Assembly (NCBI GenBank): GCA_017501345.1 | Contig: JAFVXC010000032.1 | Coordinates: forward strand, 43,097-107,096 | Direction: 5' to 3' | Source: Clostridia bacterium | GTDB taxonomy: Bacteria; Bacillota_A; Clostridia; Oscillospirales; CAG-272 | DNA length: 64,000 nucleotides | In this document: positions 1 through 9,534 of the stretch, in pieces | How the letters are laid out: each line of letters starts with the position of its first letter | Position numbering within the stretch: position 1 is the stretch's first letter | Notes under the pieces: model-generated | The model's input: the letters and a program-made list of their open reading frames with translations, nothing else | Databases searched by the model: none | Told to the model about the DNA's origin: nothing | Translations under genes and position numbers: made by a program

Positions 1-772
1 CACGCAGTGCGGAGGGATCGGTGATCCCGTCGTCTGTCAGCGAAAACGCCATCCGCTCAACGTAATGCAGTGTCTTACGCTCCTCCTCGGGCATTTCTCC
101 GAAATAATGAAGGAGGGTCAATACGTATTCCTCACTGAGCGCGAGATGATCGATCATTCCGATGACCTTTCCGATGTCGCGCGGATTGAACATTTTTCCG
201 TATGCGCGCTGACATTCGTCAAGAAAGAGCGAAAGATTTTTTCGCTTTTCAAGAAGCTCTGAAAGCTCTGTCATCGTATAGTTCGGAAGCTCATCCGCCT
301 TCCTCAGCTTCTTTCCCCTCGCAGCATTTGCCTCCTGTGTCGAGGGGCTTTCTGCCGACATTTCTTCGGTCATGGCTTCTCGCCTTTCGATCGCCGCCTC
401 CGCACGCTTTCCTTTCTCCTCTGAAACGATCTCCTCAGGAGTCTGCTTTCTCGGGCGACCTGCCTTTCTTTTCGAAGCTCCTTCCGAGGGGATGAGGTCG
501 ATGACCCCCGCACCTCTCCAATATGCGATCGCGCACTCGACCTCGTCAAGCGAGTGACCGATACGCTCCGCAAAAGCAGAAAGCGCCTCTGCGCCGCCCT
601 CACGCGCTGCGGGATCTGCCGCAAGACACCAAAGGATCTTGCAATCAAGTCCGCTTGCTCGTGCGGCGGCATCTGCCGCCGCGAGCGGGAGAACCGTTAC
701 CTCGTCACCGTACAAAATGCGAAGTCTTCTGCTTGCCGTATGATTTTGTCCTTTTGCGTTCTGTACACCCAT
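1..772 (-). CDS. DnaD-domain replication protein, 3' end outside window
   Basis: This reading frame is open from an ATG at 772 to the window edge, giving 257 residues without a stop. An in-frame TAG lies two codons upstream of the ATG, so the start is fixed; the AGGAAGGG ribosome site is rather far away. The N-terminal part (about residues 15-95) looks like a winged-helix DnaD/DnaB N domain, followed by a basic and Glu-rich linker (about 100-160). The C-terminal part, with the stretch YGKMFNPRDIGKVIGMIDHL near 200, resembles the DnaD-like (DnaB_2) domain. DnaD-family proteins help load the replicative helicase or act on phage and plasmid replicons. Family assignment is by pattern; the exact role and C-terminus are unseen. 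Confidence 0.7.
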   Translation of the reverse strand, partial: MGVQNAKGQNHTASRRLRILYGDEVTVLPLAAADAAARASGLDCKILWCLAADPAAREGGAEALSAFAERIGHSLDEVECAIAYWRGAGVIDLIPSEGASKRKAGRPRKQTPEEIVSEEKGKRAEAAIERREAMTEEMSAESPSTQEANAARGKKLRKADELPNYTMTELSELLEKRKNLSLFLDECQRAYGKMFNPRDIGKVIGMIDHLALSEEYVLTLLHYFGEMPEEERKTLHYVERMAFSLTDDGITDPSALR

Positions 773-831
773 CTTCTATGTACCCTTCCTACGCCGAAGC
801 GCGGCGCATCTTCTTCGTTTATATCGGTTCG

Positions 832-1554
832 TCACAGCATTTCGCCGTCCAAAGGGAGATCTTCAGGACGGGAAGCCTCCTCCTGCCGTCTTGACAGCTC
901 GTAGCAAAGAACCATCAGGGAGTCACCGAGATGAACACTTTCCACCGCCATTTTACCCGCAACGTCGTAAAGCTGGCTGTTCGTAAAGTTCCACGCTCCG
1001 GGGACGCCGAGCGCCGAAAGCTTATCCACGACCTCGGATGCCGCCTCTCTCGGAAGCGTCAATACGGCAATATCCACGACGTTTTCGTTGCAAAATTCCT
1101 CAAGCGCATCCATCGAATAAACGAGCACATCCCCGATCCTTTGTCCGAACAGGGCGGGATCCACATCGAACATCGCAATAATATCGACACCGCGTTTTTC
1201 AAACATCGAGCTGTGAACGAGCGCTCTGCCGAGATTTCCCGCGCCGATGATAATCGCCCGAAAGCCCTTACCGACGCCGAGAATCTCACTGATCTTGGCG
1301 TACAGGTAGTTGACGTTATAGCCGTATCCCTGCTGACCGAAGCCCCCAAAGCAGTTGAGGTCCTGACGGATCTGCGACGCCGTAATATGCATCAAAGAAG
1401 CCAGCTCGTTCGAGCTGACACGCGTTTTTCCCTCGCGCAAAAGCTCGCGCAAATAGCGAAAATAGCGCGGGAGTCTTTTGATCACAGCTCCTGAAACGAG
1501 AGGCTTTCCATCCTCTCTCGTTCTGCCGGAGCAGTTGCTTTTATTGACTGACAT
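832..1554 (-). CDS. rex: Redox-sensing transcriptional repressor Rex
   Basis: Rex senses the NADH/NAD+ ratio and represses fermentation and respiration genes when NADH is low. The 240-residue product matches family length (210-240). It has an N-terminal winged helix (about 20-80, with LPRYFRYLREL and the recognition segment ASQIRQDLNCFGGFG) and a Rossmann NAD(H) domain beginning at GAGNLGRAL near residue 104, followed by FDVDPALFGQ. I chose the ATG at 1554 because AGGAAAGAAAGAG lies just upstream; an ATG at 1581 would add nine residues and also has a weak AAGGA site. In Bacillus the rex locus likewise lies close to tsaD. No Rex operator was recognised in its own upstream region. Confidence 0.93.
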   Translation of the reverse strand: MSVNKSNCSGRTREDGKPLVSGAVIKRLPRYFRYLRELLREGKTRVSSNELASLMHITASQIRQDLNCFGGFGQQGYGYNVNYLYAKISEILGVGKGFRAIIIGAGNLGRALVHSSMFEKRGVDIIAMFDVDPALFGQRIGDVLVYSMDALEEFCNENVVDIAVLTLPREAASEVVDKLSALGVPGAWNFTNSQLYDVAGKMAVESVHLGDSLMVLCYELSRRQEEASRPEDLPLDGEML

Positions 1555-1767
1555 ATGTGTATTCTCTTTCTTTCCTATCATTAAAATATCCTTATGAATT
1601 CCTATTGAAGCATTCGGAGAGGCAAACGCCGCGAGGTAGTTTTTTGATGCTTTTCCAAAAGCGGAAGCGTGCCGATTGTCAAGAAGCTTTCGGAAATTTC
1701 CTCATTTTCTACGTTTTGACGGAAATATAAAATCTATGATCCCGTGGACATTTCCAACAGAAAAAAG

Positions 1768-1973
1768 TTTTCCACAGCTCGTCCGATGGGGCTGATTTTG
1801 TAAATTCTTGCACCCGAATGAATAATTTTTTCTTCCCCCGGCCGAAGACCGCGATGTCATCGGACAAAGCTGCCGAAGTCGACGTGAATATTCATTTCAC
1901 ATTTTCCATCTGACCCTCTTTTTTTGAGTTTTCCACTACGTTTTCCACAGCCTGTGGAAAACCGTGTGTAAAA
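1768..1973. promoter_or_regulatory. Cluster of DnaA-box-like sites in the tsaD-rex intergenic region
   Basis: The 580-bp gap between rex (start 1554) and tsaD (end 2135) holds no convincing gene. It contains TTTTCCACA at 1768-1776 and 1941-1949, the same 9-mer inverted at 1953-1961, the variant TTTTACACA inverted at 1965-1973, and TTTTCCACT at 1929-1937. The pair at 1940-1962 forms an inverted repeat with 11-bp arms (GTTTTCCACAG) and a 1-nt spacer. These fit a relaxed DnaA box (TTWTNCACA). DnaA binding is inferred only. Confidence 0.5.
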
Positions 1974-2134
1974 CCTCGTGTCTCACAGAAATTTTCGGTT
2001 CGTTCAAAAATTTCGTAAAACTGACGAAAAGGTGTTGCAAATCCTCCCCAAGGGCATATTCCAAAGCTGAGAATCCCGCCCATGTGAACCGGCTCATTGT
2101 TCCAAAACCGAGGTGTCAAGCTCATATATGGATT

Positions 2135-3154
2135 TCATCCATAATAATCATTCGCCGAGGCATTGAGAGAGGTGCCCGAAAGATTTCCCTTCAAATATTC
2201 AAAATATCCCGCCGCCGCGACCATCGCGCCATTGTCTCCGCAATGAGAGATCGGAGGGATCGAGAGGCGTGCTCCGTGCGACGCACAGATCTCTCCGAGT
2301 TTGCGCCGCAGGTGTGAATTAGCGGCAACGCCGCCCGCAACGACCACAGTACGAAGTCCCGTCCTTTCGATTGCCACTCCGACCTTCTCCGCGATCGCAT
2401 CCACGACCGTCCTCGTATACGACGCCGCGAGATCGGCGCGGGCGAGTGTTTCCCCGAGCTGCTCCAGACGGTTGATCGTATTGAGCGCGGCTGTCTTGAG
2501 ACCGCTGAAGGAAAAATCAAGGTTATCGCCGCCGAGCGCGGGTGACGGAAATGTAAAAGCATCGGGCCTTCCCTCGTACGCCAGCTTATCAAATGCCGCG
2601 CCGCCGGGATACGGAAGGCCGATCACGCGTCCTACCTTGTCAAATGCCTCGCCGGCCGCATCATCACGTGTGCCGCCAAGCTCCTCAAAGTCGGTATAAT
2701 CCCTGACGTAGAAGATCGAGGTATGTCCGCCCGACACAACGAGCGCGAGGAAAGGAGGCTCAAGAACGGGATCTGCAAGGTACGCCGCCGCAACGTGCGC
2801 CTTGACGTGATTTACGCCGACGAGCGGGATCGCATTTGCATACGCGAGTGACTTTGCGAAATTCACGCCCACAAGAAGCGCGCCGATCAGCCCCGGGTAC
2901 GCCGTCACCGCAACGCATCCGATCTCCGAAAGAGAGACCCCTGCCGTGTCAAGTGCCTCGTACGTAATATTCGAGATCGCCTCAATGTGCGCACGGCTTG
3001 CGATCTCGGGTACGACGCCACCGTACAGACGGTGTGTCTCGATCTGTGAGGCTACGATATTCGAGGCGATTCGGCGTGTACCGTTTTCGAGATCCATCTC
3101 GACCACCGAGGCCGAGGTCTCGTCGCAGGAGCTTTCCATTCCGAGTATATACAT
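2135..3154 (-). CDS. tsaD: tRNA N6-adenosine threonylcarbamoyltransferase TsaD
   Basis: TsaD transfers threonylcarbamoyl from threonylcarbamoyl-AMP to A37 of ANN-decoding tRNAs, working with TsaB and TsaE. The 339-residue length is typical. It opens with the ASKHA nucleotide-fold signature MYILGMESSCDETSAS, has the metal-binding HVKAH (H116, H120), and the downstream VSGGHTS and FDKVGR-type segments. It lies 48 bp after rimI, the usual Bacillota neighbour. tsaB and tsaE, which often stand just upstream, are not in this window and must be encoded elsewhere. The ATG at 3154 is the natural family start although its AAAGGA ribosome site is distant. Confidence 0.96.
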   Translation of the reverse strand: MYILGMESSCDETSASVVEMDLENGTRRIASNIVASQIETHRLYGGVVPEIASRAHIEAISNITYEALDTAGVSLSEIGCVAVTAYPGLIGALLVGVNFAKSLAYANAIPLVGVNHVKAHVAAAYLADPVLEPPFLALVVSGGHTSIFYVRDYTDFEELGGTRDDAAGEAFDKVGRVIGLPYPGGAAFDKLAYEGRPDAFTFPSPALGGDNLDFSFSGLKTAALNTINRLEQLGETLARADLAASYTRTVVDAIAEKVGVAIERTGLRTVVVAGGVAANSHLRRKLGEICASHGARLSIPPISHCGDNGAMVAAAGYFEYLKGNLSGTSLNASANDYYG

Positions 3155-3202
3155 AAATTCTAAACTGTCCTTTCAGAAAAAGAAGATCGATCGCGCCTCG
3201 GT

Positions 3203-3682
3203 CTATCCGAAGTCATCCCGAGCATTGTTGCTCTCCCGTATCAGAAGCCGCATATTGAACGCATCCTCTCTCGGATGTGAGTAAAATCCGCGTCTGACAC
3301 CGAGCACCTCAAAGCCGAAGCGATCACGATAAAGTGAGAGTGCCGGAAGATTTGACTCCCGCACCTCAAGATAAATCACGCAGAGCCCTGCACGTCTTGC
3401 GTAGTCGATCAATGCGGCGAGTAACGCCGCCGCGATCCCTCGCCGACGGTAGGACGGAATCACTGCAATATCGGTGATCTGCCCTTCGTCAAGCACGCAC
3501 TGCATTCCGCCGTAGCCTACGACCCTTCCGTCGCACGTCGCAAAAAATCCAACGTTCGGCTCCTCGGTCAGCATTTTGAGCGCTTTCTCAGACCAAGGAT
3601 CTGCAAAGCATTCACGCTCGACCTCTGCAACAGAGGAAAGTCGGTCTATCGTGAGCCTTTCAACCGTGAACGGACTCTGCAT
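3203..3682 (-). CDS. rimI: Ribosomal-protein S18-alanine N-acetyltransferase
   Basis: A 159-residue GNAT protein. RimI acetylates the N-terminal alanine of ribosomal protein S18 with acetyl-CoA; in Bacillota it is routinely encoded with the tsa genes, as here. Visible GNAT features are the acetyl-CoA loop RRRGIAAALL near residues 80-90, preceded by the strand ITDIAVIP, and the C-terminal SLYRDRFGFEVLGVRRGFY segment. Its ATG shares one base with the TGA of the upstream lipoprotein gene (TGATG), suggesting translational coupling. Substrate is assigned from family likeness and neighbour tsaD. Confidence 0.88.
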   Translation of the reverse strand: MQSPFTVERLTIDRLSSVAEVERECFADPWSEKALKMLTEEPNVGFFATCDGRVVGYGGMQCVLDEGQITDIAVIPSYRRRGIAAALLAALIDYARRAGLCVIYLEVRESNLPALSLYRDRFGFEVLGVRRGFYSHPREDAFNMRLLIRESNNARDDFG

Positions 3683-4410
3683 CAGGCCTCTCCATCCGCT
3701 TCCGTGTTGCGATAGTAGGCATCGATATACTTCTGAAGCTCGTCTCCCATCGCAACGCAGCGGTCAAGCGAGCGATCGTAGAGGAAATTCCTTCCATAAT
3801 TTGTCTCACCGACGATCTCGCCGTTCTCGTCCACGTCGTAAACGACGTAATCCTCCGTATACTGTACGTAAAGGAGATTATAGAGAAGGAAGGAATATTC
3901 GTCCGAATGCAGCTTCAGATAAAATACGTACCGCGTCGTTCTCCCGGTATCGTACGGAACCTCTTCCCCATCTGCATATGCCGAAAGGATCTCTCCTATC
4001 TTCTTCGAATCGGTCTCTTCGTAAGCAGTCTTCAGCCTCAGATCCTCCTCCACGTAAAAGTGGATCTCCGACGTGCCGAAGGTCTCGATGGTCGGAAGCG
4101 TCAGCTCTCTCGAATACAGCAGCATCTGAAAATCGGGACTCCATAGCCACTCGGTCGAGGGTGCGCCGTCAAGCGCGTAAAAGGAAACGCCGTCATTCTC
4201 TGCAATGACCTTATCCTTAAGGTAACCCTTTGCCTCAAAGCAGTCGGGAGCCCCACGGTAGGAGATGTCGGTCTTACTGTCCTTATAGCCGCCCTGCCCA
4301 TCGGAGGACAGGGTTGGCGTTTGTTTACTGCAGGACGCCACAGAAAGCACGGCAAGAGCCGAAAGCAGAAGCGCCAGAATGCGTGTTTTGATCATATTGC
4401 GGTTTATCAT
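3682..4410 (-). CDS. Putative lipoprotein of unknown function
   Basis: I do not recognise a family. The 242-residue product starts with a basic segment, a hydrophobic helix and a lipobox (LSVASC, lipidated Cys27), so it should be anchored on the outer face of the membrane. The mature part is polar, acidic and rich in Tyr (for example YVVYDVDENGEIVGETNYGR), with no catalytic motif that I can see. AGGAAG precedes the ATG. It sits 51 bp after the dCMP deaminase gene and couples into rimI, so it is probably a member of one four-gene operon driven from 5014-5042. Its link to tRNA modification or nucleotides is unclear. Confidence 0.75.
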   Translation of the reverse strand: MINRNMIKTRILALLLSALAVLSVASCSKQTPTLSSDGQGGYKDSKTDISYRGAPDCFEAKGYLKDKVIAENDGVSFYALDGAPSTEWLWSPDFQMLLYSRELTLPTIETFGTSEIHFYVEEDLRLKTAYEETDSKKIGEILSAYADGEEVPYDTGRTTRYVFYLKLHSDEYSFLLYNLLYVQYTEDYVVYDVDENGEIVGETNYGRNFLYDRSLDRCVAMGDELQKYIDAYYRNTEADGEA

Positions 4411-4461
4411 TCGTTTTCTTCCTATACGTTTTATTTTCGTTTGCTTCGCACGCAGGCGGCA

Positions 4462-4950
4462 TCAGTAGCCGAATTCTCCGCTGAGCGAATCGTCATTCTC
4501 GATCCATTCACTTGTCGGAATAATACGGTAATTATCCTTATCGTCGCGAATGATCACAGTCTCGATTCCCGCATTCAGCACCTGCCGCTTGCACATCATA
4601 CAAGACGAGGTGTTCGCCTCAAGCTCACCGCTCTTTGCGTTGATGCAGGAGATGTAAAGCGTCGCTCCGAGCATTTGCTCGCGGGGAGCGGCGATGATCG
4701 CGTTCGCCTCGGCGTGCACCGAGCGGCAGAGCTCATAACGCTCTCCACGCGGGATATTCAGCTTGTCCCTCATACAAAACATCAGGTCAGAGCAATTCTT
4801 CCTGCCGCGCGGTGCACCGTTATAGCCCGTCGAAACGATGACGTCGTTCTTTACAATGATCGCGCCGTATTTTTTGCGAAGACAGGTGCTGCGCTCCGCA
4901 ACGGTCTGTGCAATATCGAGATAATAGTTATTCTTGGAAACACGTTCCAT
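4462..4950 (-). CDS. Deoxycytidylate deaminase (ComEB-type)
   Basis: Zinc-dependent dCMP deaminase, which makes dUMP for thymidylate synthesis; the Bacillus homologue is called ComEB. Zinc ligands are visible: H79-A-E81 (catalytic Glu) and the Cys pair in TSSCMMC (C117, C120). A second Cys/His group (C53, C59) is typical of the dCMP rather than the cytidine deaminase branch. The 162-residue form starts at 4950, with AAGGAAGGA upstream; ATGs at 4962 and 4995 are less likely. It is the first gene of the apparent operon running through the lipoprotein, rimI and tsaD. Confidence 0.88.
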   Translation of the reverse strand: MERVSKNNYYLDIAQTVAERSTCLRKKYGAIIVKNDVIVSTGYNGAPRGRKNCSDLMFCMRDKLNIPRGERYELCRSVHAEANAIIAAPREQMLGATLYISCINAKSGELEANTSSCMMCKRQVLNAGIETVIIRDDKDNYRIIPTSEWIENDDSLSGEFGY

Positions 4951-5013
4951 CTGTATTACCATTCCTTCCTTGTTCTTGATCGAGGATCTGAACACTCTTT
5001 TATACCATTATAT

Positions 5014-5042
5014 ATTATAGCGTTCAACTGTGAAAAAATCAA
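5014..5042 (-). promoter_or_regulatory. Sigma-A promoter for the dCMP deaminase-rimI-tsaD operon
   Basis: On the minus strand TTGATT (5037-5042) and TATAAT (5014-5019) are separated by exactly 17 bp, placing the transcript start near 5007, just upstream of the dCMP deaminase gene. Confidence 0.75.
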
Positions 5043-5217
5043 GACGTTTTGTTGAATTTATAGAGAAAATCTCGAAGTGAATGCGAGCACCTCAATCAAG
5101 GTTTAAAGTGACCTTTTCTTTGCATCAAAAGCGCCGATATGTGACGGTGGTGTGACAAGATCCGGACATCGGATATGATTTTGCCCAAAAAAATCGTCAC
5201 ACTTTTCTCTTTTTCGC

Positions 5218-5246
5218 TTGACAAACAAGATTTTCTTTGCTATAAT
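5218..5246 (+). promoter_or_regulatory. Consensus sigma-A promoter for the small lipoprotein
   Basis: TTGACA (5218-5223), a 17-bp spacer and TATAAT (5241-5246) match consensus at all twelve positions, predicting a start near 5253 and strong expression of the downstream 114-residue lipoprotein. Confidence 0.85.
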
Positions 5247-5286
5247 GTTAGTACCCTAATAAATAACTTCAGAAAGGAATTACACA

Positions 5287-5631
5287 ATGAAAAACATCAC
5301 TAAGATTCTTGCACTCGTGCTCGTTCTGTCTATGGTATGCGTCGTGTTCGCATCCTGCGGCACTACGCTTTCCGGAACCTACAAGAACGACGGTCTTTTC
5401 GGTCTCGGCGACTCCTCCTACAAATTCTCCGGCAATAAGGTTACTTACACCCTCGAAGGCGCTTCTGTAGAAGGCACCTACAAAATCACGAAGAACGACG
5501 ACGGCGATCAGGTCATCATCTTCGACTTTGACGACGATTCCATCGCTTCGCTCATCGACGAGGTCGAGCTTTCCTTCGAGAAGACCGACGACGGCATTAA
5601 GATCAGCGGAACCGAATACAAGAAGGACTAA
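5287..5631 (+). CDS. Small secreted lipoprotein, unknown function
   Basis: A 114-residue lipoprotein with signal peptide MKNITKILALVLVLSMVCVV and lipobox FASC (Cys24). The mature domain is a run of short beta strands (GTYKNDGLFG, YKFSGNKVTYTL, GTYKITKNDDGDQVIIFDF) ending in KISGTEYKKD. It resembles the small beta-rich lipoproteins of Clostridia annotated only as domains of unknown function. AGAAAGGA precedes the ATG. It is monocistronic: a perfect consensus promoter upstream and a terminator directly downstream suggest a highly expressed surface protein. No catalytic residues are apparent. Confidence 0.8.
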   Translation: MKNITKILALVLVLSMVCVVFASCGTTLSGTYKNDGLFGLGDSSYKFSGNKVTYTLEGASVEGTYKITKNDDGDQVIIFDFDDDSIASLIDEVELSFEKTDDGIKISGTEYKKD

Positions 5632-5655
5632 TTCGTTCTCGTATTTACAAAAGCA

Positions 5656-5687
5656 AAAAACGGAGCTCCACTCGGGGCTCCGTTTTT
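5656..5687. terminator. Bidirectional terminator between lipoprotein and symporter genes
   Basis: AAAAACGGAGC (5656-5666) pairs with GCTCCGTTTTT (5677-5687). The A and T tracts on either side let it serve both converging genes. Confidence 0.85.
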
Positions 5688-5701
5688 ATTTTACTATCTT
5701 A

Positions 5702-7078
5702 TCACGATCGCTTTATTTTACACATTTGAATAAAGTGCACGGTCTCCCCCTTCACCTCCCCGCGCATTGCCCAAAGCACAAAGACGTTGATCAGCGTCAT
5801 CACTCCGATCGCAAAATCCGCCATCGTCCACACGGATGCGGGTGCGGCGTTCGTGCCGTAAAAGACCGAAAGCGCAAGCAGAACGAGATATCCGATATGC
5901 AGAGCCCTGCGCCCTGAGAAATAGGAAAGTGCCGATCTGCCGTAATGTGCCCAGCAGATCACGGTCGCGAAGGCGAAGAACAAAACGAGCAACGCGAGGA
6001 TCGGCTCGCTCCATTCTCCGAGCACCGCACTGTACGCCTTGACCGTCATCATCATACTGTCCGATCCGTAACACGCAACGCGATCGTAGCTTACAAGGAT
6101 CACGGCGGCGGTCAGGGTGCAAAGGAGGATCGTATCGGCAAAGACCTCGAATATCCCCCAGACTCCCTGCTCTGCAGGATATTCCGCGCGGGACTCGGCG
6201 TGCGCGATCGGTGCCGTTCCACAACCCGCCTCGTTGGACATCAGCCCGCGCATCGTGCCGAATCGAACCGCGCGTGACAAAAGGAATCCGCCGACTCCTG
6301 ACGCCGCGCTCGTAAAGGAGAACGCATCCTCCATCACCGCACGAAATGCCGCAGGGAGAGCCCCTCTTTCGAGAATCAAAACGGCAAGGGAAAGGACGAG
6401 ATAAAGAAGTGTCATAAACGGAACGAGTCGCTCGGTGAGCGCCGAAATGCGCCTCCCGCCGCCGAGCGTGATCAAAAACACAACGACCGCGAGCACGATC
6501 CCGACCAACACGGGAGAAAGCCCGAACACCCCACGAAAGGCAGTTCCGACCGCGTTCATCTGAATCACACACCCCATCGTGAAGGAGTCGAGGATACAAA
6601 GAACGGCAAAGATCGCCGCCAAAGCCGCGCCGACCCGCGGAAGCCCGATCCTTCCAAAATACGCCTTTATGTAATACATCGCCCCACCGCGCCGTGCTCC
6701 GCTCTCGGAGGTCACGCGGTGACGGATCGCAAGCACGATCTCCGCATACTTCAGAAGCATCGCAAGAAAGGCGGACAGCAACATCCAGAACACCGCACCC
6801 GCGCCACCGCAGGCGATCGCCCCTGCAACACCGACGAGATTTCCGACGCCAAGCGTTCCCGCGAGTGCAAGGGTCACCGCACGAAAGGGGGAGATCCCAT
6901 CCACCTTCTTTCCTTCCTTTCGTCCGAGCATTGCTCGAAGGAGCAGGAACGGATGCCGCAAGTGGAAAGCTCTGAGATAAAAAATATATCCGCATCCCGC
7001 AAGAGAAAGCACGATCGGAACCGCCGCGCCCACAAGATATTCATTGATGAGGTCGAAAAGAGCAAAGAACTCCGTCAT
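5702..7078 (-). CDS. Sodium/alanine symporter (AGCS family)
   Basis: A 458-residue integral membrane protein with about 10-11 hydrophobic helices. AGCS carriers import alanine or glycine with Na+. Family marks are the N-terminal IFYLRAFHLRHPFLLLRAM region, GTLGVGNLVGVAGAIACGGAGAVFWM (shortened here: GNLVGVAGAIACGGAGAVFW, about 95-115), and the late segment GTAPIAHAESRAEYPAEQG near residue 285, the conserved ATPQA-like region. The start is supported by GGAGAGGAG just upstream of the ATG at 7078. It stands alone, converging on the small lipoprotein gene. Substrate specificity cannot be settled from sequence. Confidence 0.92.
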   Translation of the reverse strand: MTEFFALFDLINEYLVGAAVPIVLSLAGCGYIFYLRAFHLRHPFLLLRAMLGRKEGKKVDGISPFRAVTLALAGTLGVGNLVGVAGAIACGGAGAVFWMLLSAFLAMLLKYAEIVLAIRHRVTSESGARRGGAMYYIKAYFGRIGLPRVGAALAAIFAVLCILDSFTMGCVIQMNAVGTAFRGVFGLSPVLVGIVLAVVVFLITLGGGRRISALTERLVPFMTLLYLVLSLAVLILERGALPAAFRAVMEDAFSFTSAASGVGGFLLSRAVRFGTMRGLMSNEAGCGTAPIAHAESRAEYPAEQGVWGIFEVFADTILLCTLTAAVILVSYDRVACYGSDSMMMTVKAYSAVLGEWSEPILALLVLFFAFATVICWAHYGRSALSYFSGRRALHIGYLVLLALSVFYGTNAAPASVWTMADFAIGVMTLINVFVLWAMRGEVKGETVHFIQMCKIKRS

Positions 7079-7266
7079 ATTTCTCCTCTCCCCCTTTCGC
7101 TTTATTTTTATATTTAAGACTATGCAAGGATTGTTTTTTTATGACCGCACGCTCTTTTGCATCAAAGCACACGACCAAAACCGTAAAATATCGTCCAAAG
7201 TTGACAGACGACACAGATAATTGCTAATATAATTGTTAAAAAACTGTTAACTATACGGTTTTCCTC

Positions 7267-7294
7267 TTGATTTTTCTAAAAAATGGTGTAGAAT
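7267..7294 (+). promoter_or_regulatory. Sigma-A promoter of groESL
   Basis: TTGATT (7267-7272), 16-bp spacer, TAGAAT (7289-7294). The predicted start (about 7301) lies at the left edge of the CIRCE element, the usual HrcA arrangement. A weaker candidate, TTGACA (7201-7206) with TAATAT (7225-7230), lies upstream. Confidence 0.75.
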
Positions 7295-7305
7295 ATACTC
7301 AAGGT

Positions 7306-7332
7306 TTAGCACTCGTATGCATCGAGTGCCAA
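7306..7332 (+). promoter_or_regulatory. CIRCE operator (HrcA binding site)
   Basis: TTAGCACTC, nine bases, then GAGTGCCAA: the CIRCE inverted repeat with one mismatch in the second arm (GAGTGCTAA is standard). It overlaps the groESL transcript start, so HrcA repression relieved by heat or misfolded protein is expected. hrcA itself is not in this window. Confidence 0.95.
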
Positions 7333-7397
7333 GACACAATTGATTTTCACGGTGCCCTTTACGGAAACGCACCGCAATATTTAGGAGGATTCAAAGA

Positions 7398-7685
7398 ATG
7401 AACATCAAACCCCTCGGTGATCGTGTACTGATCAAGTCGGTCGAAGCAGAGGAAAAGACCGCAAGCGGTATTTTTCTGACTGCTGCTGCTAAGGAAAAGC
7501 CGCAGGTCGCAGAAGTCGTTGCAGTCGGCCCCGGTGCGCTTGACGAAAACGGCAAGCTCGTCGCAATGGAGGTCAAGGTTGGCGACAAGGTCATCACCAG
7601 CAAGTACTCGGGCACCGAAGTCAAGTGCGACGGCATTGAATACAGCATCGTAAGACAGAGCGATATTCTCGCGATCGTCGAATAA
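7398..7685 (+). CDS. groES: Co-chaperonin GroES
   Basis: The 95-residue lid of the GroEL chaperonin. It begins [20 protein letters not shown], the canonical GroES start, carries the mobile loop ([18 protein letters not shown], about 16-33) that docks on GroEL, and ends with [20 protein letters not shown] lies 10 bp before the ATG. It is the first gene of the CIRCE-controlled groES-groEL operon, 24 bp ahead of groEL. Confidence 0.98.
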   Translation: MNIKPLGDRVLIKSVEAEEKTASGIFLTAAAKEKPQVAEVVAVGPGALDENGKLVAMEVKVGDKVITSKYSGTEVKCDGIEYSIVRQSDILAIVE

Positions 7686-9365
<1,680 letters not shown>

Positions 9366-9391
9366 TAATATTCCACAATCCAATACAGGAT

Positions 9392-9428
9392 GGGCTGTCT
9401 CACCAAGGTGCGACAGCCCGTTTTGTTT
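9392..9428 (+). terminator. Terminator of groESL
   Basis: GGGCTGTC (9392-9399) pairs with GACAGCCC (9412-9419), followed by TTTTGTTTTT. Confidence 0.85.
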
Positions 9429-9453
9429 TTCGTAATAATATTCGCCCTTCCTC

Positions 9454-9482
9454 TTGAAAAAGTGAAGGAATGCGTGTATAAT
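9454..9482 (+). promoter_or_regulatory. Sigma-A promoter of the radical SAM pair
   Basis: TTGAAA (9454-9459), 17-bp spacer, TATAAT (9477-9482). The transcript would start near 9489, about 45 bases before the first radical SAM gene; no small peptide gene is visible in that leader. Confidence 0.8.
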
Positions 9483-9534
9483 AATCTATGCAAAGATATT
9501 TACCCTAACACCGTAAAGGCTATGGAGACAAGAT

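Noticed and set aside
1892..2125. 77-codon frame in the tsaD-rex gap
   Set aside because: No ribosome site, runs over the DnaA-box-like cluster and has no protein-like pattern.
5718..6995. 425-codon frame in another phase of the symporter gene
   Set aside because: Arg/Cys-rich shadow of the same strand; the symporter frame has helices and family motifs.
7221..7256. TTGTTAA and GTTAAC motifs upstream of groES considered as a Rex operator
   Set aside because: They form no inverted TTGTTAA/TTAACAA pair with the needed spacing; CIRCE explains the region's regulation.
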